Assembly (NCBI GenBank): GCA_027294925.1
Contig: JAPULM010000203.1
Location: forward strand, 1-6,458
Direction of reading: 5' to 3'
Origin: a bacterium
GTDB taxonomy: Bacteria; Tectomicrobia; Entotheonellia; Entotheonellales; Entotheonellaceae
DNA: 6,458 bases
Numbering within the stretch: position 1 is the stretch's first letter; each line of letters begins with the position of its first letter. Below, piece after piece: positions 1-6,121 of this stretch. The notes below the pieces were generated by a model. That model ran no database searches, had not been told where the DNA came from, and saw only the letters and a list, made by a program, of their open reading frames with translations. A program made the position numbers and the translations under genes.

Positions 1-131
1 ACTGACTTCACCCAACAGCGTTGCGCCTATTAGGACCTCTGGTAGTAACTGGCCGAAAGTGAGCGGTCATCGCCTATCGCTGTTTCAATGGACGCAATCC
101 CGCTCGTCGCCGCGCTGCTTCTACATTGAAC

Positions 132-1049
132 TCAGCGTTCGGCATGCGCTGCCTGTTGCACGGCAGCATTGATTTGAGACTCTGCATCAAATTCGCCACT
201 CAAGGTGCCCCAACTCGACATCCAATCCCAATCCCAGCGAGCATCGACCTCCGGGATAGGCCCCGGCGCCTTCACTCGGATACGGTTCAGATTGAAGTCA
301 TCTAGGCTTAGAGCCTGTACTTCTGGCAGGCCCTCATATTCTGTCTTGAAGTAGTGGATATACTTCCTCTTGTCAGCGTTAATGCGGCGTGCCGCTTCCG
401 TTAACGCTCGTACAAACGCACTATAGGCTTCCGCATCAATCGAGTCATTGGCAATCCACGTACCATAGAAAAAGGTCATAGACACGATTCGACAACCCGC
501 CTTTTCCGCCACTGTAATCCAGGGCTCTTGCACGACGGTTGCGTCAAACTCTCCGGCCATGAGTGCCGCGAAGCGCTTGCTCGGGTTTTGGTCAAAGCTG
601 CGGGTTTTCACGGCCTCACGTGGCATGGCGCTTTCAAGCATTTGCAAGCCCGCATAGGCAGTGCCATTTCCATAATCCAAGGCGACCAGCCGATTGGCTA
701 AGTCCTGTGGGGTATAAATCGACGACGACGGTGCGACAATGAGAGCGCCACATACCACCATCGCTCGGCGACCCACTTGTCGTATCCCAGTTGAGCTATC
801 CGCCACCCGGCGGTTATTGCCGCAAGCTCAAGCCTGATACATATGGGCAGCTCCGCGCTCTTGCACATGCCCTTGAACCGACACTGGATTCTCAAGAGTC
901 CCGTCCGCAGTCGAGCGAATATCTCCGGGGCCACGGCTGGCAATTTGCAGATCAAGACCTTCGGCTTCAAAGAGCCCTTCGTCACGCGCTACGAACACAT
1001 CGAGTCCATTAAATGGTCTGACGGGTTCAATAATCATAGTCTTTAACAT
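132..1049 (-). pseudogene. NMT1/THI5-like ABC transporter substrate-binding protein, interrupted by an in-frame TGA
   Basis: Read through one stop codon, this is a single frame of 305 codons, a normal size for the SsuA/NMT1/THI5-like binding proteins that feed small organic solutes to ABC importers. The N-terminal 73 residues carry the family opening (GLDVFVARDEGLFEAEGLDL). The rest has the expected two-lobe features, including FAALMAGEFDATVVQEPW, and a C-terminal helical part. The break is a TGA at 828-830, and both halves are in the same frame, so this is a nonsense change and not a frameshift. Start ATG 1047-1049 has an AGGAG nine bases upstream. No signal peptide is visible, since the mature-like fold begins almost at once, so export is doubtful. 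A GTG at 804-806 could restart the second half, but no ribosome site precedes it. No ATPase or permease gene is in the window. The family call is secure; the substrate is unknown. Confidence 0.8.
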
Positions 1050-1058
1050 TGTTTCAAT

Positions 1059-1063
1059 CTCCT
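1059..1063 (-). promoter_or_regulatory. Ribosome binding site of the substrate-binding protein gene
   Basis: AGGAG on the minus strand lies nine bases before the ATG at 1047-1049. It supports that start over the internal GTG at 804-806. It sits in the 18-base gap after the recombinase stop codon. Confidence 0.6.
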
Positions 1064-1067
1064 GATG

Positions 1068-1370
1068 CTAAGAGACAACTTCCTGTTTGAGGCGCTGAAC
1101 GTAATTCCACGCCGTACCGTAACCAATGCCAAGCTGCTTGCTGATTTGATGAATCGAGAAGCCCTGTGCATGCAGAGTCGCGATACACCTCTGGATTTTC
1201 GCTGCAATCGGTCGGCGCGATATTCGCTTCCCCTGAGCTTTCGCTCGTGCCATCCCGGCTTTCACGCGTTCGCTGATCAGGGCACTTTCAAATTGGGCGA
1301 GTGAGGCCATCATCATGAAGATCATCTCGCCTTGGGGTGTGGTGGTGTCGATGTTTTCGGGGTAACTCCA
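1068..1370 (-). pseudogene. Serine recombinase (resolvase/invertase family), C-terminal fragment
   Basis: About 100 residues of a small serine recombinase remain. The frame reads ENIDTTTPQGEMIF, then SLAQFESALISERVKAGMARA, which is the long E-helix region of the resolvase/invertase family. It ends in a helix-turn-helix DNA-binding domain (HQISKQLGIGYGTAWNYVQR). The N-terminal catalytic domain with the nucleophilic serine is absent. In-frame TAG at 1371-1373 closes the frame, and the codons just after it (WSYP) do not match the family, so homology starts near 1361. An in-frame ATG at 1323-1325 exists, but a product from it would be only the E-helix and HTH and could not recombine DNA. The frame ends at TAG 1068-1070, 18 bases before the binding-protein start. 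It is probably a relic of a transposon or integrative element. Confidence 0.85.
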
Positions 1371-1547
1371 CTAGAGATCATCCGGCCCCAGCTCAATGAT
1401 TCAATCCCCATAACGTGTAAAAGACATCGGCAACGCAGCTCAGTTCAACCCATCTTTTCCGTCATACGACCGAATCTGGTGGCCAAAAACCAAGTCTCTC
1501 TCCCGTACGACGGAAAAGATGCTCTTCGTTGTATGCTTTCTGATTCT
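1371..1547. other. Unrecognised linker between recombinase relic and MITE-like element
   Basis: About 177 bases without a recognisable gene. The minus strand has a short open frame of about 35 codons ending at TGA 1440-1442 (C-terminus SYDGKDGLN). It runs back to the TTAA at 1548 and could be the tail of a gene cut by the MITE-like insertion, but I do not recognise it. The segment also holds the inverted repeat listed separately. Confidence 0.4.
1451..1521. repeat. 18-base imperfect inverted repeat with 35-base spacer
   Basis: The left arm 1451-1468 reads CATCTTTTCCGTCATACG. The reverse complement of the right arm 1504-1521 is the same except G for A at base 14, giving 17 of 18 matches. The spacer is 35 bases. 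In RNA from the minus strand the single mismatch becomes a G-U pair. No T-run follows either arm, so it does not look like a simple intrinsic terminator. It may be an element end, a recombinase site or a structured transcript. Confidence 0.75.
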
Positions 1548-1551
1548 TTAA

Positions 1552-1565
1552 CCCGGATTATTCAT
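1552..1565 (+). repeat. Left terminal inverted repeat of the MITE-like element
   Basis: CCCGGATTATTCAT, preceded by TTAA. It is identical to the start of the IS1380-type element at 2914-2927, but the next bases (CAACC) diverge. Confidence 0.85.
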
Positions 1566-1700
1566 CAACCTAGAACGTGATACCATAACCCATTACTAAA
1601 TCTTATAGTTGTGTAATTTTCCCTAATCGCGACCTGTTCTGAACGGCTGAGTCGTAATCTATTGTAAAGAAAGACCCTTATGTCAGAATCAATCAACTTC

Positions 1701-1714
1701 ATGAATAATCCGGG
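1701..1714 (-). repeat. Right terminal inverted repeat of the MITE-like element
   Basis: The exact reverse complement of the left repeat, followed by TTAA. Its match with the IS left end continues three more bases inward (CCCGGATTATTCATGAA), so it is closer to that IS end than the MITE's own left repeat is. Confidence 0.85.
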
Positions 1715-2911
1715 TTAAGAAGACATGACAGGCGTCACATAGCGTACGGAATAGCGTCGCTCGTCTATCAAGTAGCTTGTTAGGGCGGCCCCAAACAACG
1801 CCACCGTTGCCAGCGTGAAGGAAACGTCATAGCTACCTGTCAGGTCGTACAGCTCACCCGCCAGCCAGCCACTGGCGCCACCGCCAACCTGATGCACCAA
1901 AGAAGAGATACCGCCTAATGTTGCCAGGTTTCGCATGCCGTAGACTTCGCTGGTCAGTGCCATGACCGACACAGGCGTGGCAAGCCACGACAAGCCGCCC
2001 AGGATGGCAAAAACGTATAGCGCCAATTCATGGCGCCAGGTCAGGAGAATCACAAAACCAATACCGCGTACGAGGTAGGCCAGGGCCATAATATTCTTTC
2101 GTCCCAAACGATCCGACGCGACACCGGCGAGGAGAGAGCCTATCGCGCTGCATACGGCAAGCAGGCCAAATGCAGAGGCCGCCGCCGTTTGTGAAAAGCC
2201 TCGGTCCGTGGCAAATGGGATGAGATGCGTGTAGTACAACACGACGGTCATGCCACAGACAAAGTATCCGGCGTTCATGAGCCATAAAGGCGAGCTATTG
2301 AGCGCTTCAGGCCAACGCTGGGTTGCGAGCGGTGCCCGTGCAGGCGCTGCTTGGCCCGTCGAAGCCAGCGCGTTGGCTGCTTGCTGCGAGCGGCGCGGAA
2401 TTAAGCAGGTCATCGGCACCGTAATCACGACGATGGCCAATCCCAGATAGATATGACTTGACCGCCAGCCGTTCATCTGTGACATCAGGGTGCTAATCCA
2501 CACCAAGGTGAGCTGTCCCAGGGCCGCTCCGGCGTTATTAATCCCAATGGCTAAGCCGCGCCGATGGGCCGGAAACCACTTTGCCACCAGCGCGTTGGTG
2601 ACGGAGTTCGACGACCCCGCCGTGGCAAAGCCCAGGATAACCCCGTAGATGAGCAGTAAATAGCCGACGCTCTGCGTCAGGCCAATCCATCCAACGCCGA
2701 ATCGTGCCGTGCTGACGATAAAGAGCCAGCGGTATGTGTTCTGCTGTAGCTGTTCTATCTGTGTCGTTTGTTTTCCAGTTGTCGCAACGAGATTTTCGCG
2801 TAACAATAGCACGCGCCGCAGTGGCGTACAAGCAGCGCCCAACCCCAATTCACCCTGCCCCAAGCTCAATCCAGAGCGGCATCGGCAACGCTTTGCAGAA
2901 AAAGACTTCAT
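1715..2911 (-). pseudogene. MFS transporter, N-terminally disrupted (helices 1-2 missing)
   Basis: The 398-codon frame encodes a major facilitator superfamily permease of the inner membrane. Recognisable parts are helices 3-4 (LLLIYGVILGFATAG, near residues 85-99), the WFPAHRRGLAIG loop (112-123), a DRLGRK motif between helices 8 and 9 (267-272), and the conserved end HQVGGGASGWLAGELYD (340-356). Residues 1-58 have no membrane helix and look unlike MFS. TYRWLFIVST (59-68) resembles the start of helix 1 but runs straight into a helix-3-like segment, so roughly 60-70 residues seem lost, including the usual helix 2-3 motif. ATG 2909-2911 touches the IS left end and has no ribosome site. The TAA stop (1715-1717) lies within the MITE's TTAA. 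The MFS call is strong; function and substrate are unknown. It could be the uptake gene of the cluster. Confidence 0.75.
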
Positions 2912-2913
2912 AA

Positions 2914-2930
2914 CCCGGATTATTCATGAA
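2914..2930 (+). repeat. Left terminal repeat of the IS1380-family element
   Basis: CCCGGATTATTCATGAA; the first 14 bases are identical to both ends of the MITE-like element at 1548-1718. It includes the palindrome TTCATGAA. Confidence 0.8.
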
Positions 2931-2950
2931 AGCCAAAAACGTTCATGGGA

Positions 2951-2973
2951 TTGACTCCATAATGCCCTATAAT
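2951..2973 (+). promoter_or_regulatory. Possible transposase promoter
   Basis: A perfect TATAAT (2968-2973) lies 35 bases before the transposase ATG, inside a GCCC...GGGC inverted repeat (2964-2978). A TTGACT at 2951-2956 is only 11 bases upstream, too close for a standard sigma-70 pair, so the -35 assignment is doubtful. Confidence 0.35.
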
Positions 2974-2993
2974 CGGGCGATTGAAGCATGAAT

Positions 2994-3001
2994 AAAGGAG
3001 G
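2994..3001 (+). promoter_or_regulatory. Ribosome binding site of the transposase
   Basis: AAAGGAGG seven bases before ATG 3009-3011. It selects that start over the in-frame ATG at 2988, which has no such site and would place the Shine-Dalgarno sequence inside the gene. Confidence 0.75.
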
Positions 3002-3008
3002 CATCCAC

Positions 3009-4279
3009 ATGAACGCTCAGCTTTCTAAAGACGACCTTAGCTTGCGCAACGAGCAGATGCAAGCCGGAATCATCGTGCCGCCCTCAGCGGCCTTGGTGCA
3101 CCTGGCAGCCGTTGAAGGCAAAGCCGTTGAACTTGATTTTGACGGTGGGCTTTTGTCCTCCGATGCGGGGTTGGTTCTTCTCAAAGACATTGATGCGCAA
3201 CTGGGTCTCAGCCATGCCTTGGCTGCGGTGCTCAAAGACCCAGGTGATCCACGCCGCATCCACTTCACTTTCGAAGACCTCATGCAACAGCGGGTGTTCC
3301 AAATCGCCGCCGGCTATGAAGATGCCAATGACAGTAATACCCTACGCCACGATCCGATCTTCAAACTGCTGCTGGGTCGCCCGCCTCAAAGCGGCCCTTC
3401 TCTGGCGCCGCAACCGACCATCTCACGGTTTGAAAATGGCGTGTCACGCACCGCACTCTATCGCCTTGCCAAGGTGTTGATGGATCAATTTATCGCCTCC
3501 TACACCAAGCCGCCCGAGGTGCTTGTGGTCGATTTTGACGACACCGAAGATGAGGCCCATGGTGAACAGGAACAGGCACGCTACAATAGCCATTACGGCA
3601 GCACCTGCTTTTTGCCTCTGCACGTCTATGAGGGCCTCTCAGGACGGCTGATGACCACCATCTTCAAGGCCCACAACGCTTCACCGGCCAGCAGATGCTT
3701 AAGGTGTTGAAGCGGCTGGTTGAGCGGCTTCGCAAAGCCTGGCCCGAAACCTTACTGATCTATCGCGGCGACTCTCACTTTGCCTACCCCGAGGTGATGC
3801 AGTGGATGGATGCGCAACCCCAGATGCACTACGTCACTGGCTTGACGAGCAACAAGGTGCTCAAAGCCTTGGCAAAGGACGTGGTGCAGGAAACCGAGCG
3901 CGCCTATCAGCGCCTGGGTCGTAAGGTAACCCGGTTTCACTCGACGTCTTACCAGGCTGGCACCTGGTCACGCCAGCGCCGTGTGGTGATCAAAGTTGAA
4001 GTCAGTGAGAAGGGCGTCAATACCCGCTTTGTGGTTACCTCAATGGAGCAAGCGCGCACCCAAGTGCTGTACCAGAAAATCTACTGTGCGCGTGGCGAAG
4101 CGGAAAACGATATCAAAGAGCACAAGACGTATTTGAAGTCGGATCGCACCTCGTGTCATCGCTTCGAGGCCAATCAATGCCGGTTGTTTTTACACTCGGC
4201 TGCCTATGTGTTGCTCGATACGTTACGGAAATGCACACCTTTGAAGCTCACCGCCATCGTCTCTCTCCCTCATCAATGA
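3009..4279 (+). pseudogene. IS1380-family DDE transposase, frameshifted
   Basis: Cut-and-paste transposase, about 423 residues when the two frames are joined. The first frame (3009 to about 3676) has the family N-terminus (DFDGGLLSSDAGLVLLKDID) and the first catalytic motif VVDFDDTEDEAHG near residues 173-185. The second frame (from about 3677, RFTGQQMLKVLKRL) has YRGDSHF and ARGEAENDIKEHK, supplying the second aspartate and the glutamate. It continues with YLKSDRTSCHRFEANQ. So all three DDE positions survive but lie in different frames. The shift is near 3667-3680, where a net change of +2 or -1 base fits. No slippery heptamer is obvious, so I read it as a mutation, not programmed frameshifting. 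After LLDTLR the C-terminus (KCTPLKLTAIVSLPHQ) seems atypical and may reflect a further small deletion. No gene name is assigned. Confidence 0.85.
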
Positions 4280-4496
4280 CCATTGCTCATGGGGGGATCA
4301 TACCTCAGATGGTCTCAAATGAAAATTTGCGACAGAACCGCTGAAATCGTGAGGGAATTCAGCTTTTCAGAGTACGGGGTCGACGACAATTTGTCCCGCG
4401 TTACACGCATACCCTGATGTGGCAAAGTGTAGGCGCCTGTGGACAGGTGGGAGCAGGTGCTTTAAAATGCCTATGTGTGAAGTCCCGCATGCTCAT
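4280..4496. other. IS tail and unrecognised junction sequence
   Basis: The region from the transposase stop to the aminotransferase remnant. Its first part is probably the 3' non-coding tail of the IS. Somewhere near 4370 it passes into sequence I cannot place. No terminal repeat, tRNA, convincing ORF or terminator is seen. Small palindromes (GACAATTTGTC at 4385-4395, CCTGTGGACAGG just after 4430) are too short to interpret. Confidence 0.5.
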
Positions 4497-4776
4497 GTCA
4501 GCGCTCTAGCGGCTGTCGCCCGCTGGACTCGAGGCGCAAGTCGTTGGCGAGCTGCCGTTGTTCGATGTCGTCTTTACGCCTGGCAACATTCATCGCTATC
4601 GCGACCCCCTGCGAGTTGATGCGGCGCGTATGGCGCTGTTCAACGCCCAGTTGCGGGGGCGGGGCATTCTCAACGGCGACAGCAAATACTACTTGTCGAC
4701 GTCACTCACTGAGGCCGATATCCAGCATACGCTGGACGCCTGGGATGGCGCCATCTCTATCATGACCGCGCGCTGA
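4497..4776 (+). pseudogene. Class III aminotransferase (glutamate-1-semialdehyde aminomutase-like), C-terminal remnant
   Basis: About 93 residues matching the C-terminal domain of PLP-dependent class III aminotransferases of the glutamate-1-semialdehyde aminomutase type. Recognisable stretches are AGLEAQVVGELPLFDVVFT, RYRDPLRVDAARMALFN, RGILNGDSKYYLS and LTEADIQHTLDAWDGA. The PLP-binding lysine and large domain are absent. Translation starts in one frame (VSALAAVAR, 4497-4523) and continues as AGLEAQ in another frame from 4522. Restoring two bases in GCCCGC(GC)TGGACT rejoins them, so a 2-base loss is visible. The in-frame TAG at 4507 is a consequence of reading the later frame upstream. It is followed after 27 bases by the CoA-transferase gene on the same strand, so it was probably the preceding gene of that operon. 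It cannot be functional. Confidence 0.75.
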
Positions 4777-4788
4777 GGGGAAGCGCAT

Positions 4789-4795
4789 GGAGGAG
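4789..4795 (+). promoter_or_regulatory. Ribosome binding site of the CoA-transferase
   Basis: GGAGGAG eight bases before ATG 4804-4806. It supports this start. Confidence 0.7.
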
Positions 4796-4803
4796 AGCGC
4801 AGC

Positions 4804-6006
4804 ATGAGCGATCGGTTACCACTCAACGGCATTCGCGTCCTCGATATGGGGACGTTGCTCGCCGGTCCCTTTGGCGCCACCCTGCTGGGTGATTTTGGCG
4901 CCGAGGTCATCAAGATCGAACAACCAGGGCGTGGCGATACCTTGCGCGGCACCCCGCAAAATGGCGAAGCCGGGCGGCCGATGAGATGGCTCATCGACGC
5001 ACGCAATAAGAAGTCCGTCACCCTCAACCTGAGAGTGCCAGAAGGCCAGGCCTTGCTACGTGAGCTGGTGACGCATGCCGATATCGTGGTAGAAAATTTT
5101 ACGCCCGGTACGTTGGAGGCCTGGCATCTTGGATGGAATGACCTCAGCGCAGTCAATCCCCGGCTGATCATGGTGCGGGTGTCAGGCTATGGGCAAACCG
5201 GGCCCTATGCCAAGCGACCGGGATATGATCGGATTGCACTCGGATTCTCGGGCTACATGTACCCGACTGGATTTCCCGATCGCTATCCCGTGCGCCCTGC
5301 ATTCCCGACTGCCGACTACAACACCGCCACCTTCGGTGCGTTTGCTGCCATGCTGGCACTCTATGAGCGCGACGCCAATGGTGGCAAGGGGCAAATGATT
5401 GATCTGGCGCTCTATGAAGCACCGTTTCGGATTACCTCGGACCTGCTCGCTAACTTCGTGCACATGGGCCAAAACCGGGAGCGCATCGGCAACCGCAATC
5501 CCGGTTTCTCTCCTGCCGGCACCTTCGAGACCAGAGACGGGCGATTCGTGCAAATCGCCGCCGGTGGTGACAACGTATGGCAGCGCCTGGCCGCGGCGAT
5601 GGGTCGAGCCGAACTCGCCGACGACCCTCGCTACGCCACCAGTCGCGAGCGCATCGCCCGTGCAGATGAACTGGAAGCGCTGCTAGCGGCATGGATCGCG
5701 TCGCAGGATTTCGCTGAGGTTGAGTCTACATTGGTCGCGGCGCAGGTCCCGGTCGGTGGTATCTATCGAGCCAGCGACATCCTTGAGGACCCTCACTTTG
5801 CCGCACGACAGAGCGTCATCGAGGTCGAGGATCCCCAACAAGGGGCCATCCCCATGCCTGGCATCATTCCCAAACTTAGTGACACGCCAGGTAGGGTTGA
5901 CTCGACGGGGCCGAAGCTCGGGGCACACAACCAAGCGATCTATAGCGGTTTATTGGGCCGCACGGAGGCCGAGCTCAAGATGCTTCGCGACCAGGGCATC
6001 ATCTAG
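4804..6006 (+). CDS. CaiB/BaiF family III CoA-transferase
   Basis: A complete 400-residue cytoplasmic enzyme, the normal length for family III CoA-transferases, which move CoA between carboxylic acids through aspartyl anhydride and thioester intermediates. The N-terminal Rossmann-like part carries GIRVLDMGTLLAGPFGATLL (9-28) and FGAEVIKIEQPGRGD (31-45). NFTPGTLEAWHLGW (98-111) and SGYGQTGPYAKRPGYD (127-142) follow. PTADYNTATFGA (168-179) holds the expected catalytic aspartate, Asp171 by comparison with Asp169 of formyl-CoA transferase. The C-terminal part has GGDNVWQRLAAAMG and the LEDPHFAARQSV region. A strong GGAGGAG precedes the ATG. It lies 27 bases after the aminotransferase remnant and 115 bases before the cupin gene, same strand. 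Acid substrates cannot be told from sequence: carnitine, 2-methylacyl, succinyl/hydroxyacyl and oxalate enzymes share this fold. No lesion is seen. Confidence 0.93.
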   Translation: MSDRLPLNGIRVLDMGTLLAGPFGATLLGDFGAEVIKIEQPGRGDTLRGTPQNGEAGRPMRWLIDARNKKSVTLNLRVPEGQALLRELVTHADIVVENFTPGTLEAWHLGWNDLSAVNPRLIMVRVSGYGQTGPYAKRPGYDRIALGFSGYMYPTGFPDRYPVRPAFPTADYNTATFGAFAAMLALYERDANGGKGQMIDLALYEAPFRITSDLLANFVHMGQNRERIGNRNPGFSPAGTFETRDGRFVQIAAGGDNVWQRLAAAMGRAELADDPRYATSRERIARADELEALLAAWIASQDFAEVESTLVAAQVPVGGIYRASDILEDPHFAARQSVIEVEDPQQGAIPMPGIIPKLSDTPGRVDSTGPKLGAHNQAIYSGLLGRTEAELKMLRDQGII

Positions 6007-6049
6007 ACCTGCGTGCCCCGTTAAGGCCTCATCTGATTGATCTTAATGT

Positions 6050-6067
6050 CTGCGTACCGCTACGCAG
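6050..6067 (+). terminator. Hairpin after the CoA-transferase, possible weak terminator or operator
   Basis: CTGCGTA (6050-6056) and TACGCAG (6061-6067) form a perfect 7-bp stem with a CCGC loop, 44 bases after the CoA-transferase stop. The following bases are pyrimidine-rich (CTTCCATCCCTTTCTT) but lack a clean T-run, so an intrinsic terminator is uncertain. A dyad operator for the downstream gene is an alternative. Confidence 0.4.
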
Positions 6068-6108
6068 CTTCCATCCCTTTCTTATCGGGGTGGTGTACTT
6101 AGCATTTT

Positions 6109-6114
6109 GGAGGA
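6109..6114 (+). promoter_or_regulatory. Ribosome binding site of the cupin gene
   Basis: GGAGGA seven bases before ATG 6122-6124. It favours this start over the out-of-frame ATG at 6117. Confidence 0.7.
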
Positions 6115-6121
6115 ATATGCC

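Larger units (their letters stand above)
1548..1718. mobile_element. MITE-like non-autonomous element with IS1380-type ends
   Basis: A 163-bp non-coding segment (1552-1714) has perfect 14-bp terminal inverted repeats, CCCGGATTATTCAT. A TTAA lies on each outer side (1548-1551 and 1715-1718), as expected for a 4-bp target duplication. The same 14 bp starts the IS1380-family element at 2914, so that family's transposase could plausibly mobilise it. TTAA targets are known for IS1380-like elements. The interior is AT-rich, has no ORF of note, and does not resemble the first 80 bases inside the neighbouring IS beyond the repeat. It could instead be an internally deleted IS1380 copy. Confidence 0.75.
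2914..4370 (+). mobile_element. IS1380-family insertion sequence, right end missing
   Basis: The left end CCCGGATTATTCATGAA (2914-2930) is followed by a leader and a transposase of the IS1380 family. The right boundary is a guess. The segment after the transposase stop was read through to 4500 and holds no copy of the terminal repeat in either orientation, so the right end has been deleted or has diverged. The left flank is ATAA, not TTAA, so no target duplication can be assigned. Probably inactive because of the frameshift and the missing end. Confidence 0.8.

Noticed and set aside
1..131. Possible small ORF or repeat family left of the binding-protein gene
   Set aside because: Only short frames with no ribosome site or family features, and no second copy in the window to show a repeat.
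828..830. TGA as a selenocysteine codon in the binding protein
   Set aside because: No selenoprotein is known in this family, no clear SECIS-like hairpin is visible just after the TGA, and a simple nonsense change explains it.
1332..1580. 82-codon plus-strand ORF across the linker and MITE left end
   Set aside because: It overlaps the recombinase relic, the inverted repeat and the element end, and resembles no protein family.
1715..2930. MFS gene as cargo of a composite transposon between IS1380-type ends
   Set aside because: The outer faces of both flanking ends point towards the MFS gene, so the segment lies between two elements and not inside one.
3112..3480. 122-codon ORF inside the transposase
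   Set aside because: Out-of-frame shadow of a recognisable transposase, with no independent protein features.
4385..4395. GACAATTTGTC palindrome as an operator
   Set aside because: Only five base pairs around a single centre base and not next to any intact gene start; too short to support.
4689..5171. 160-codon minus-strand ORF opposite the CoA-transferase start
   Set aside because: Shadow of the CoA-transferase and aminotransferase frames. The composition is Ser/Pro/Arg-rich, as expected from antisense reading.
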